Source: Nocardia aurantiaca (GTDB lineage: Bacteria; Actinomycetota; Actinomycetes; Mycobacteriales; Mycobacteriaceae). Taken from it: a stretch of 64,000 nucleotides of DNA. The position numbers and the translations under genes were made by a program. Below, piece by piece: positions 41,922 through 50,188 of this stretch. The notes under the pieces are model-generated. The model made no database searches. It was given only the letters and a program-made list of their open reading frames with translations, and was not told the DNA's origin. The stretch is from NCBI RefSeq assembly GCF_009708175.1, contig NZ_WMBB01000001.1:124001-188000 (forward strand), given 5' to 3'. How positions within the stretch are numbered: position 1 is the stretch's first letter; each line of letters begins with the position of its first letter.

Positions 41922-43016
41922 ATGACTATCACCGCCGATCTCGACCGGCATTCCGATCTCGACGACCAGCGCACGCTCAGCGTGAGCCCGCTGCGCTCGC
42001 CCCGGGAGATCCGTGCCGCCCACCCGATCGACGACACACTCGCCGACATCGTGCGCGCGGGCCGCAAGGCCACCGTCGACGTGCTCAATGGCGAGGACGA
42101 CCGCCTCATGGTGATCGTCGGCCCGTGTTCGGTGCACGATCCCGAGGCCGCCCTGGACTACGCGCGTCGCCTCGCCGCCAAGGCCGCCGAGCTGGACGAC
42201 CGGCTGCACGTGGTGATGCGCGTCTACTTCGAGAAGCCGCGCACCACGCTGGGCTGGAAGGGTCTGATCAACGACCCGCACCTGGACGGCAGCTTCGACA
42301 TCAACACCGGCCTGGACCTGGGCCGCCGCCTACTGGTCGACATCACCGCGCTCGGGCTGCCGGTGGCGTGCGAGTTCCTGGACCCGATCACCCCGCAGTA
42401 CATCGCCGACCTGGTGGCCTACGGCGCTATCGGCGCGCGGACCGCCGCCAGCCAGGTGCACCGGCAGCTGTCCTCGGCGCTGTCCATGCCGGTCGGCATC
42501 AAGAACGGCACCGACGGCGACGTGCAGGTCGCGGTGGACGGCGTGCGCGCCGCGGCCGCCTCGCACGTGTTCCCCGGCACCGACCTCGACGGGCGTTCGG
42601 CGCTGATCCGCACCGCGGGCAATCCCGACTGCCACGTCATCCTGCGCGGCGGCAGCAACGGCCCCAACTACGACGCCGCCTCCTGCGCGGAAGCCCTGCT
42701 GCGGCTGGAGAAGTCTTCGCTGGCTCAGCGGCTGGTGGTGGACGCCTCGCACGGCAACTCCAACAAGGACCACAACAAGCAGGTGGATGTCGTCACCGAT
42801 CTCGCCGAGCGCATCGCGGCGGGCGAGGACACCGTCGTCGGCCTGATGATGGAGTCCTTCATCGTGGCGGGCCGCCAGGACCTCACCCTCGGCCACCCGG
42901 AGGACCTGACCTACGGCCAGTCCATCACCGACGCCTGCATCGACTGGGACACCACCGATGCCCAGCTCGATCGCCTGGCCGACGCCGTCGCCCGGCGCCG
43001 CGCGGCCCGCGGCTGA
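41922..43016 (+). CDS. aroG: 3-deoxy-7-phosphoheptulonate (DAHP) synthase, type I
   Basis: Condenses phosphoenolpyruvate and erythrose 4-phosphate, the committed step of the shikimate pathway. 364 residues with type I (AroF/G/H) signatures: LMVIVGPCSVHDPEAALDYA, MRVYFEKPRTTLGWKGLIND, VGIKNGTDGD, HVILRGGSNGPNYD, and DASHGNSNKDH with metal-binding His. This is not the type II enzyme known from M. tuberculosis. ATG 41922 follows AAGGAA within a hairpin loop. Regulated, by sequence, through the upstream aromatic leader peptide. It also feeds chorismate to salicylate synthase 9 kb away. Confidence 0.93.
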   Translation: MTITADLDRHSDLDDQRTLSVSPLRSPREIRAAHPIDDTLADIVRAGRKATVDVLNGEDDRLMVIVGPCSVHDPEAALDYARRLAAKAAELDDRLHVVMRVYFEKPRTTLGWKGLINDPHLDGSFDINTGLDLGRRLLVDITALGLPVACEFLDPITPQYIADLVAYGAIGARTAASQVHRQLSSALSMPVGIKNGTDGDVQVAVDGVRAAAASHVFPGTDLDGRSALIRTAGNPDCHVILRGGSNGPNYDAASCAEALLRLEKSSLAQRLVVDASHGNSNKDHNKQVDVVTDLAERIAAGEDTVVGLMMESFIVAGRQDLTLGHPEDLTYGQSITDACIDWDTTDAQLDRLADAVARRRAARG

Positions 43017-43090
43017 CCCGGTCCGGCCCCGGACCAGCACCCGCTCGTAGCGAGCTCGCCTCGCGCCGAACGAGTCCGGCGTGCACACTG

Positions 43091-43130
43091 TGTTCGGCGC
43101 ACACCCAGTCCGGCGGGTGTGCGCCGAACA
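43091..43130 (+). terminator. Terminator of aroG
   Basis: A 16-bp perfect stem (43091-43106 with 43115-43130) and an 8-nt loop, 74 bp after the aroG stop. No T-run. Confidence 0.7.
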
Positions 43131-43457
43131 CATTTCAGGGCCCGAGCAATGTCGCACGCGCTGACAGCGCGGTGGTGTAGCGGTTCATGACCATGGCCTT
43201 CTCACCTTCGACTCGGCCGAGGTCATGCATGATCCGCTGGTCCGCCGCCTCACCCCGACCGAATGCGTGGGCCGGCATCAGGACCGTGCGCGCCGGGGCG
43301 ACCTGCGATCGGAGAACCCGCCCGCGCATCGGCTTCGACGATCACACCGATGCCGGTGAGAACGCGGCCTGACCGACTGCGCGCCGACCGGGGCAGGCCG
43401 AGTCGTGCGCTCCCACCCGGTGGCGCGCGCGGCGTCGTGCCGCGGTCCCGCGGCCGT
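43131..43457. other. Gap between aroG terminator and GNAT gene
   Basis: About 330 bp. A minus-strand frame (43135-43329) has protein-like composition (GRGEAADQRIMHDLGRVEGE) but no ribosome site or recognisable family; it could be a remnant. Nothing else is supported. Confidence 0.4.
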
Positions 43458-44039
43458 TCAGACGCCCCGCGGCCAGTTGGGGCTGGGGGTCGCGGGGTCG
43501 GCGCGGAGGCGGCCCGCTACCCATATGTCGCGGCGGGTGCCGCGCTGCATGCCGCCGCCGCGGATCAGTCCCTCGTAGTGGTAGCCCGCGCGGCGGGCCA
43601 CGGCGGCGGAGGGGTGATTGCCGACGAAGGCGCGCCACTCCAGGCGCTCGAAGGCCAGGGACGTGGGATCGAGACCGGCGGCGGAGACCAGCCGGGCCGC
43701 CCGCGTCATGAGTCCCGTGCCGCGGGCGGCGGGGGCGAGCCAGAAGCCGATCTCGGCGATGCCGTCGTCGCGGCGGTGATAGAGCGGGCTCAGACCGATC
43801 ATGCCGATCACCGGGCCGTGCTCGGCGCCGCGCAGCGCCCAGGTGGGACTGCGGCCGGCCCAGCCGGGGCCGACGACGTCGAGGACGAACTTCTCGGCGT
43901 CGGCGCGGTGGTAGGGGACCGGCATGGTGGTCCACGCGCCGATGGACGGTTCCTGGCACAGCGCGGTGATCGCGTCGATATCGGAAACGGTCGGCGGCGA
44001 CAGCCAGACCGTGCCGTCGGAGAGGGATTCCGCGTCCAT
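43458..44039 (-). CDS. GNAT-family N-acetyltransferase (RimJ/RimL-like)
   Basis: 193 residues with one GNAT fold of the RimJ/RimL type: a strand-rich first half, EIGFWLAPAARGTGLMTRAARLV (acetyl-CoA-binding R/Q-x-x-G-x-G/A loop) and NHPSAAVARRAGYHYEGLIRG. RimL-like proteins acetylate N-termini or small amines; the substrate is not predictable here. It is divergent from the sigma factor gene, 118 bp away. Confidence 0.82.
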   Translation of the reverse strand: MDAESLSDGTVWLSPPTVSDIDAITALCQEPSIGAWTTMPVPYHRADAEKFVLDVVGPGWAGRSPTWALRGAEHGPVIGMIGLSPLYHRRDDGIAEIGFWLAPAARGTGLMTRAARLVSAAGLDPTSLAFERLEWRAFVGNHPSAAVARRAGYHYEGLIRGGGMQRGTRRDIWVAGRLRADPATPSPNWPRGV

Positions 44040-44157
44040 GTGGTCATGCTGTCACGGAATCCGGCGCGGCCGGTGGGGAATCCCGTGCGGGCCCAGCGGG
44101 TTATGGCCGCCCGGGGTGGTGGCGAGGCTGTCGGAGCCCGGTCGTAGGATCGTTGCG

Positions 44158-45087
44158 ATGGTTGCCGCTCTTCTCGCCGACTTGTTCGAAACGCATCGGC
44201 CGCATCTGCTCTCGGTGGCCTATCGGCTCACCGGCAGTGTCAGCGATGCCGAAGACGCGGTGCAGGAGAGCTGGCTGCGGCTCGCGGTGGCCCGCCAATC
44301 CGAGATCGAGGACCTGCGCGCCTGGCTCACCACCGTGGTCAGCCGCATCTGTGTGGACCGGTTGCGCAGCGCGACGGTGCGGCGGGAAAAGTATGTGGGG
44401 CAATGGCTCCCGGAGCCGGTGGTCACCGCGGTGACGCCCTCCAGCGCCCCCGATCCGCTGGCGGCCGTGGTACGCAAACAGGAATTCCGTTTCGCCGCCC
44501 TCGTCGTGCTGGACACGCTCACACCGCCGCAGCGCGTGGCTTTCGTTCTGCACGACGGGTTCTCGGTGCCGTTCAGCGAAATCGCCGATATCCTCGGTGT
44601 TTCCGTGGACTCCGCGCGGCAGTTGGCGACGCGCGCCCGCAAGGCGGTGTCGGCCGCACCGGCGCCGGTCACCGACGACGAACACCGGGCCGCTGTGCAG
44701 CGACTGATGTCCGCACTGGCCAGCGGGAATGTCGACGCCATCGTGGCCGCGCTGCACCCGGACGTGCGCACCATCGGCGACGGCGGCGGCGCGGTATCCA
44801 CCGCGGTCAATGTGGTTGCGGGCGTGGACAAGAACGTGCGCCTGTGGCTGGGGCTGTGGCGCAGGTTCGGGCTCTTGGATCCGGAGCGCACCGGGCTCGG
44901 CCGCGAGCTGGAACCGGTGCTGGTCAACGGGCAGTGGGGAATTCTCGCGCACGCTATCCCGCCGCGGGACGGCGATGCCGGAAACCCGCAGCGCGTGTAT
45001 GCCTTCACCGTGTGCGACGGCAAGGTGTGGGGCGTCTACGACGTGGTGAATCCGGCGAAGCTGAGCGGCATCCGGCTGCCCGACTGA
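44158..45087 (+). CDS. ECF sigma factor with SnoaL-like C-terminal domain (SigJ-like)
   Basis: 309 residues. Sigma region 2 (LLSVAYRLTGSVSDAEDAVQESWLRL) and region 4 (LTPPQRVAFVLHDGFSVPFSEIADILGVSVDSARQLATRARK) are followed from about residue 180 by a SnoaL/NTF2-like domain, the ECF41/SigJ architecture in which the C-terminal fold modulates activity in place of an anti-sigma factor. ATG 44158 lies 7 bp after TAGGAT with no ribosome site, so the mRNA is probably leaderless. No carboxymuconolactone decarboxylase, the usual ECF41 partner, is adjacent. Confidence 0.87.
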   Translation: MVAALLADLFETHRPHLLSVAYRLTGSVSDAEDAVQESWLRLAVARQSEIEDLRAWLTTVVSRICVDRLRSATVRREKYVGQWLPEPVVTAVTPSSAPDPLAAVVRKQEFRFAALVVLDTLTPPQRVAFVLHDGFSVPFSEIADILGVSVDSARQLATRARKAVSAAPAPVTDDEHRAAVQRLMSALASGNVDAIVAALHPDVRTIGDGGGAVSTAVNVVAGVDKNVRLWLGLWRRFGLLDPERTGLGRELEPVLVNGQWGILAHAIPPRDGDAGNPQRVYAFTVCDGKVWGVYDVVNPAKLSGIRLPD

Positions 45088-45159
45088 GCCGCTGTCACCC
45101 GCGATTGTGAGACAAATCACCGCCGACGGTCGTTTTCGCCGATGGATTAGGCTCCGAAC

Positions 45160-46344
45160 ATGCCGCGTATTCCGACCGTCGCCCGTCTGCAGCCCTTCGC
45201 GTCGACGATCTTCGCCGAGATGACCGAACTGGCCGTGCGCCACGGCGCGGTCAACCTCGGCCAGGGTTTCCCCGACAGCGACGGTCCCGCGGGCATGCTC
45301 GAGGTGGCGCGGCAGGCCATTGCCGACGGTTTCAACCAGTACCCGCCCGGCCGCGGCGTGCCCGCGCTGCGCCAGGCGATCGCCGCCGACCGCGCCCGTC
45401 GCTACGGCACCCACTACGATCCGGACAGCCAGGTGCTGGTCACGGTCGGCGCCACCGAGGCCATCGCGGCCACCATTCTGGGACTGGTCGAACCGGGCGA
45501 TGACGTGGTGCTCATCGAGCCCTACTACGACTCCTACGCCGCGGCCATCGCATTGGCCGGGGCGCGGCGCCGGACCGCGCGGCTGGTCCCCGACGGCGAC
45601 GGCTTCGCCCTCGATCTGGACAGCCTGCGCGCCGCCATCACGCCGAAAACCCGTCTGCTGCTGGTGAATTCGCCGCACAATCCCACCGGGGCCGTGCTGT
45701 CGCGCGCCGACCTCACCGCCATCGCGGAACTCGTCATCGAGCACGACCTCTATGTCATGTCCGACGAGGCGTACGAGCACCTCTACTACGACGGGCACGA
45801 GCACATCAGCCTGTCCACCCTGCCGGGCATGTTCGAACGCACCATCGTGGTCTCGAGTGCCGCCAAGACTTTCAGCGTCACCGGCTGGAAGATCGGCTGG
45901 GCGTGCGCGCCCGCGCCGCTGCTGGACGCGGTCCTGGCGGCCAAGCAGTTCCTCACCTTCGTCGGCGGCGGGCCGTTCCAGCCCGCCGTCGCCCACGCGC
46001 TGAACAATGAGCAGCAGTGGGTGGCCACGCTGCGAGACACCCTGTCGGAGAAGCGGCTTCGCCTGTCGGCCGCGCTCGCCGAGGCCGGATTCGGTGTGAA
46101 GCGCAGCGATGGAACGTATTTCGTGTGCGCCGACATCACGCCGCTGGGCGCGGCCGACGCCTACGCCTTCTGCCGGGAGCTGCCCGAACGCCTCGGCGTG
46201 GCCGCGGTGCCGGTGAGCGTCTTCGCCGATGACCAGGCCGCCTGGAATCACCTGGTTCGCTTCACCTTCTGCAAGAAGGAGGAGACCATCGCCGAGGGTG
46301 TCCGCCGCCTGCGCGCCGGGCACAGCGCGGAAGCGCTGCGCTGA
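45160..46344 (+). CDS. dapC: PLP-dependent aminotransferase, probable N-succinyldiaminopimelate aminotransferase
   Basis: 394 residues, class I/II fold: NLGQGFPDSDGP, FNQYPPGRGVPALRQAIA, VNSPHNPTGAVLS, MSDEAYEHLYYDG, and the PLP Lys in SSAAKTFSVTGWKIGW. Arg in the C-terminal domain (HLVRFTFCKKEE) binds the carboxylate. Closest by memory to Rv0858c (DapC) of lysine/diaminopimelate synthesis; kynurenine or methionine aminotransferase activity cannot be excluded. ATG 45160 lies 6 bp after TAGGCT, without a ribosome site. Confidence 0.8.
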   Translation: MPRIPTVARLQPFASTIFAEMTELAVRHGAVNLGQGFPDSDGPAGMLEVARQAIADGFNQYPPGRGVPALRQAIAADRARRYGTHYDPDSQVLVTVGATEAIAATILGLVEPGDDVVLIEPYYDSYAAAIALAGARRRTARLVPDGDGFALDLDSLRAAITPKTRLLLVNSPHNPTGAVLSRADLTAIAELVIEHDLYVMSDEAYEHLYYDGHEHISLSTLPGMFERTIVVSSAAKTFSVTGWKIGWACAPAPLLDAVLAAKQFLTFVGGGPFQPAVAHALNNEQQWVATLRDTLSEKRLRLSAALAEAGFGVKRSDGTYFVCADITPLGAADAYAFCRELPERLGVAAVPVSVFADDQAAWNHLVRFTFCKKEETIAEGVRRLRAGHSAEALR

Positions 46345-46385
46345 CACGGCGTCCCGCCTCAGCCCCGACATCGGGCTCACCCCTC

Positions 46386-46469
46386 GACTGGGCCGAAACC
46401 CCGAAAGCCTTCGAGGCCCTCGGATCCCGCGTCCTCCGCGGCAAAGCCGACCTCACCCCGGACAGCTGA
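46386..46469 (+). pseudogene. Possible C-terminal remnant of a lost gene
   Basis: A 27-codon frame, DWAETPKAFEALGSRV then LRGKADLTPDS, ends at TGA. The pattern resembles the end of a medium-chain oxidoreductase. No start codon or upstream homologous sequence is present, so at most a fragment survives. The rest of 46345-46649 shows no gene. Confidence 0.3.
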
Positions 46470-46649
46470 CGTCGGCTCGGCGGTGACCGATCGACGGGGA
46501 GCGGAGCATGGCGTGGATCGGTGGGACTTTCCAGCGGACACCCCCGATCTCGGTCGGTCGGGGAGGCGGTTCGGCGGCTCTCGCGTCGCGGTCCAGCCGG
46601 TGGCAAGTGGACCGAGACAGGGGTGGGTGGGGCTCGGAGAATAGGGCGG

Positions 46650-47294
46650 GTGATCGAAACTGGTGCGGTGCTGGGAGTGGCCGCGGCGGCGCTGGGGCTG
46701 GTGCTCACGCCGGGGCCGAACATGATGTATCTGGTGTCGCGGACGGTATCGCAGGGTCGGCGGGCCGGACTGGTGTCGCTGGCGGGGGTGGCGGTCGGGT
46801 TCGGGGTGTACCTGGCGGCGGCGACCGCGGGGATCACCGCCGTATTCGCCGTGGTGCCCGCGCTGTATCTCGCGTTGAAGGTGGCGGGTGCGCTGTACCT
46901 GCTCCACCTGGCGTGGAAGACCTTGCGGCCGGGCGGGGGCTCGCTGTTCACGCCCACCGAGCTGCCCGCCGACTCGACGCGGCGGCTGTTCACCATGGGC
47001 ATGGTCACCAACCTGCTGAATCCCAAGATAGCCATCCTGTACATGGCGCTGATTCCACAGTTCGTCGTACCCGCGCGCGGTCAGGTCTGGCTGCAAAGCC
47101 TGTGCCTGGGCGCGGTGCAGATCAGCATCGCCGTCACCGTGAACGGGCTGATCGTGCTCAGCGCGGGCGCGTTCACGGCCTTCCTCGGGCGCCGGCCGCT
47201 CTGGCTGCGCGCCCAGCGGTTCGTCACCGGCTCGGTGCTCGGCGCCATGGCCGCGCTGGTGCTGTCGGATCGCACCCGTCCGCTGCCGGCCTGA
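46650..47294 (+). CDS. LysE/RhtB-family amino-acid exporter 1
   Basis: 214 residues with about six transmembrane helices. The family signature is LVLTPGPNMMYLVSRTVSQGRRAGL near the N-terminus, and NLLNPKIAILYMALIPQFV in the middle. Such exporters remove excess amino acids or homoserine-lactone-like molecules. GTG 46650 is chosen since it begins directly before the first helix; the longer frame from 46521 adds polar, non-family sequence. Separated from a second LysE gene by the M1 peptidase. Confidence 0.85.
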   Translation: MIETGAVLGVAAAALGLVLTPGPNMMYLVSRTVSQGRRAGLVSLAGVAVGFGVYLAAATAGITAVFAVVPALYLALKVAGALYLLHLAWKTLRPGGGSLFTPTELPADSTRRLFTMGMVTNLLNPKIAILYMALIPQFVVPARGQVWLQSLCLGAVQISIAVTVNGLIVLSAGAFTAFLGRRPLWLRAQRFVTGSVLGAMAALVLSDRTRPLPA

Positions 47295-47333
47295 ACGGGT
47301 CGCCCGCCACGAATTCCCTTGGCGGGCAGTGTC

Positions 47334-48737
47334 TCACGCGCGCAGATTGCCGGGGTAGAGGAATTCGTCCGCGGGGCGATCGGTGCGGTCCAGCCAGGCG
47401 GTGAAGAAGCCCGTCAGGTCATGGGATGTACGGGTCTGCATGAACGTGCGGAACTCCGGCATGGACGCATTGCCGTACGTGTGCGCCATGACGAAGTCGC
47501 GGACCGCCGGGAAGTAGGCGTCATCGCCCATGGTGCGGCGCAGCGCGTGCAGGAACAGCGGCCCCCGGTAGTAGACCGAGGTGAATTCGCTGCCCTTGCC
47601 CGGATTCTGGAGCGCGATCTCCCAGAACCTCGGATCGTCATGGTACTTCGCGACGGTCTCTCGATACTGGGCGTCGACGTCCTTGCCCTCCTTGCGTTCC
47701 GGCCACAGATAGTCGGCGGTGTAGCTGGCGAAGCACTCGTTCAGACAGACATCCGACCACTGCTTCACCGACATGGAATCGCCCCACCACTGGTGGGTGA
47801 TCTCGTGCACGACGGTGTCCAGGTCCGTCCAGGGGGCGTAGATCGGCCTCGACTGCGTCTCCAGCGAGAACTGGAGATCGGTGTCGACATAGATGCCGCC
47901 CGCGGTGTCGAACGGGTAGGGGCCGTACAGCTGCTCCTGGAAGTCCAGGATCTCCGGCAGCCGCGACTCCACGTCCTCGGCCTTCACAGCGTCCGGCGCG
48001 AACGCGCTCAGCAGCGGAGTTCCATTGGCGCGCCGCTGTTCCAGGAACTCGAACCGGTCGATGGCAATGGTGGTCAGGTAGCCGATGACCGGCTGGCGCA
48101 TCTCCCAGGAGACGGTCCGATTCGCGCCCTGCACGGTGTCGGACACCTTGTCGCCATTGGACATCACCTCCCACTCCTGCGGCACGGTGGCGTGCAGTGT
48201 GAAAGTCGCCTTGTCCAAGGGCGTGTCGTTGAGCGGATACCAGCTGGCGGCCGAATGCGGTTCGCCCGCAACGAAAGCCCCGCCGCTGGGCGAGAACACC
48301 CAGCCCTCGCCGTCGGTGCCGGTCACCGCGCCCGCGTACTGCACCTGCACGGTGAACGGCAGGCCGGGCAGCAGCGGGATCAAGGGCGTGACGACCAGTT
48401 CGTGCTCATCGGTTCGGTCGAACCAGGCGGGCAGGTTGTTGACGGTCACCTTGGAGACCTGCGGCCCGCTGTAGTCCAGGTCGAAGGACCGCAGCGCCTG
48501 CGACGCCACCGCGTCGATCCGGGTCGACCCGATCAGCTGATGCGACGGGGGATCGTAGGAGATGGTGACGTCGTAGTGGTCGGCGTGGTAGCCGCCATTG
48601 CCGTCCATCGGGTAGTAGGGATCGCCCAGCCCGGGCGAACCCGCCAGCGGTTCACCCGAATTCGCCTGCGCGGGAGCCGCATTCGCGCCCGCCAGCAGTA
48701 CCGCCCCCACCGCCAGGTACCGCCAGTTCCGTCTCAT
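47334..48737 (-). CDS. Secreted M1-family metallopeptidase
   Basis: 467 residues: signal peptide (YLAVGAVLLAGANAAPAQA), an N-terminal beta domain, and a zinc peptidase domain with HEITHQWWG (HExxH) and, 18 residues later, the third ligand Glu in LNECFASYTADYLW. It ends in a short helical region and lacks the large C-terminal domain of classical PepN, a form common in secreted actinobacterial M1 enzymes. It probably trims extracellular peptides to amino acids. LysE exporters flank it on both sides. Confidence 0.88.
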   Translation of the reverse strand: MRRNWRYLAVGAVLLAGANAAPAQANSGEPLAGSPGLGDPYYPMDGNGGYHADHYDVTISYDPPSHQLIGSTRIDAVASQALRSFDLDYSGPQVSKVTVNNLPAWFDRTDEHELVVTPLIPLLPGLPFTVQVQYAGAVTGTDGEGWVFSPSGGAFVAGEPHSAASWYPLNDTPLDKATFTLHATVPQEWEVMSNGDKVSDTVQGANRTVSWEMRQPVIGYLTTIAIDRFEFLEQRRANGTPLLSAFAPDAVKAEDVESRLPEILDFQEQLYGPYPFDTAGGIYVDTDLQFSLETQSRPIYAPWTDLDTVVHEITHQWWGDSMSVKQWSDVCLNECFASYTADYLWPERKEGKDVDAQYRETVAKYHDDPRFWEIALQNPGKGSEFTSVYYRGPLFLHALRRTMGDDAYFPAVRDFVMAHTYGNASMPEFRTFMQTRTSHDLTGFFTAWLDRTDRPADEFLYPGNLRA

Positions 48738-48798
48738 GCGCTCCAGCCACCCCTTTCCGCGCGATTATCGATGAGCCCGATGCTAATCGGCCCGAGTC

Positions 48799-49437
48799 TC
48801 AGTTACCGCCGCCCGACACGGCCACGCCGGCGCCCAGGCCGATGATCATCACTCCGCCGACGCCGCCGACCACCTCCAGCCGCTTGGGCGAGCGCGCGAA
48901 CCAGTTCCGCGCGGTACCCGCCAACAGGGCGTAGACCGAGTCGGAGATCAGCGCGACCATCAGGAACAGCGCGCCCAGAATCAGCATCTGCACCGGGACC
49001 GCGCCCGCCGCCGGCTCCACGAACTGGGGCAGCACCGCCGAGAAGAAGATGATGGCCTTCGGGTTGGTCAGCCCCACCAGCACCGCCTGTCGCAGCACCC
49101 GGCCGTTCTCCATGGGTTCGACCTTCGCCTCGAAGGCCTCGCGCAGCGTCCGCCGCTCCCGGATGGCCTGGATGCCCAGGTAGATCAGATACAGCGCACC
49201 GGCCAGCTTCACCACCGATAACGCGATGGCCGATGCGGCCAGGATGGCGCCCAGCCCGGCGGCCACCAGCCCGAGGATCACCAGGACGCCGACCGAATGG
49301 CCCAGCACCGACAGCAGCGCCGCGCGCCGCCCGTAGGTCAGCGCCCTGCCGATCACGAAAAGCACACCGGGACCGGGGATTATGACAATGACGATGGATG
49401 CGACGAGGAATGCCAGCATATTCGCGGCGGGGATCAT
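48799..49437 (-). CDS. LysE/RhtB-family amino-acid exporter 2
   Basis: 212 residues, about six helices, with VIIPGPGVLFVIGRALTYGRRAAL and GLTNPKAIIFFSAVLPQFV. On the minus strand TACAAT ends 6 bp before ATG 49437 and there is no ribosome site, so translation is probably leaderless. It lies 61 bp upstream of the M1 peptidase on the same strand. Substrate unknown. Confidence 0.86.
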   Translation of the reverse strand: MIPAANMLAFLVASIVIVIIPGPGVLFVIGRALTYGRRAALLSVLGHSVGVLVILGLVAAGLGAILAASAIALSVVKLAGALYLIYLGIQAIRERRTLREAFEAKVEPMENGRVLRQAVLVGLTNPKAIIFFSAVLPQFVEPAAGAVPVQMLILGALFLMVALISDSVYALLAGTARNWFARSPKRLEVVGGVGGVMIIGLGAGVAVSGGGN

Positions 49438-49482
49438 CGGATCATTGTATTTTCGGCGGCCCGGCCCGTCGTCCGGATTTGT

Positions 49483-50151
49483 TCAGCCGCGCAGTTCTTC
49501 CGGCAGCTGTTGCGGATCCAACAGCAGGCGCTTGGCGTCCGCGCCGCGCACCTTGGTGGCCAGATCCAGATTGTCGGTGAGCAGCTTCCACTCCACCTCG
49601 TGGATGGCCGCGCGGGCGCGCTCGATGATGTTCAGGTCCCGGGTGCCCCAGGCGATGGGCATGGCGCTCACCGTCTGCCACAGATCGCCGACCGGGCCGG
49701 GTGCGCGGTCCACGCGCACGGTCACGGCGGGGACGCGCTCTCCGGCGCGGGTCCGGTGGCCGGGTAGCGAGCGGACCGTGCGAGTCACCAGCGCGTAGCG
49801 CGGCCCCGCGGCATTCGGCTTGGCCAGATCGACCAGGGCCAACAGCGTCGCACCGTTCCCATGGGTCTCCGACACCACCGCCGGTATCAGCTCGCCCGCG
49901 GCGTAGAGCTTGTCGACCCGGCCGCGATGCGGCGTCCAGTACCCGATGAACAGCGCGGTCACCGCGGCGAGCAGGAACGCCACCGCCAGTAGCCATGACC
50001 ACGGATGGTTCACCCAGATCAGGAATCCCGTGCCCAGCCCGAGCACGATGGCCGCGGTGTACGCCCAGATGCGAAGCCGGCGCAGGTACGCGACGACCTC
50101 GTTGACCGCCCGGGCATGATCGCGGTCCACCGCGAATTCGAAGCGCCGCAC
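49483..50151 (-). CDS. DUF3239 family membrane protein
   Basis: 222 residues: two transmembrane helices near the N-terminus (IWAYTAAIVLGLGTGFLIW and WLLAVAFLLAAVTALFIGY), then a soluble domain (GRVDKLYAAGELIPAVVSE, LVTRTVRSLPG). The family is of unknown function. GTG 50151 follows GGGAGGG. It begins 37 bp after the helicase stop, so it is probably the second gene of that operon. Confidence 0.72.
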   Translation of the reverse strand: MRRFEFAVDRDHARAVNEVVAYLRRLRIWAYTAAIVLGLGTGFLIWVNHPWSWLLAVAFLLAAVTALFIGYWTPHRGRVDKLYAAGELIPAVVSETHGNGATLLALVDLAKPNAAGPRYALVTRTVRSLPGHRTRAGERVPAVTVRVDRAPGPVGDLWQTVSAMPIAWGTRDLNIIERARAAIHEVEWKLLTDNLDLATKVRGADAKRLLLDPQQLPEELRG

Positions 50152-50188
50152 GTGCGTCCCTCCCGCCTTATGGAGGCTCTTCCTCCGC

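Noticed and set aside
43135..43329. 64-codon minus-strand frame as a real gene
   Set aside because: Protein-like composition but no start signal, no family and a strong terminator hairpin immediately beyond; kept only as a remark on the gap.
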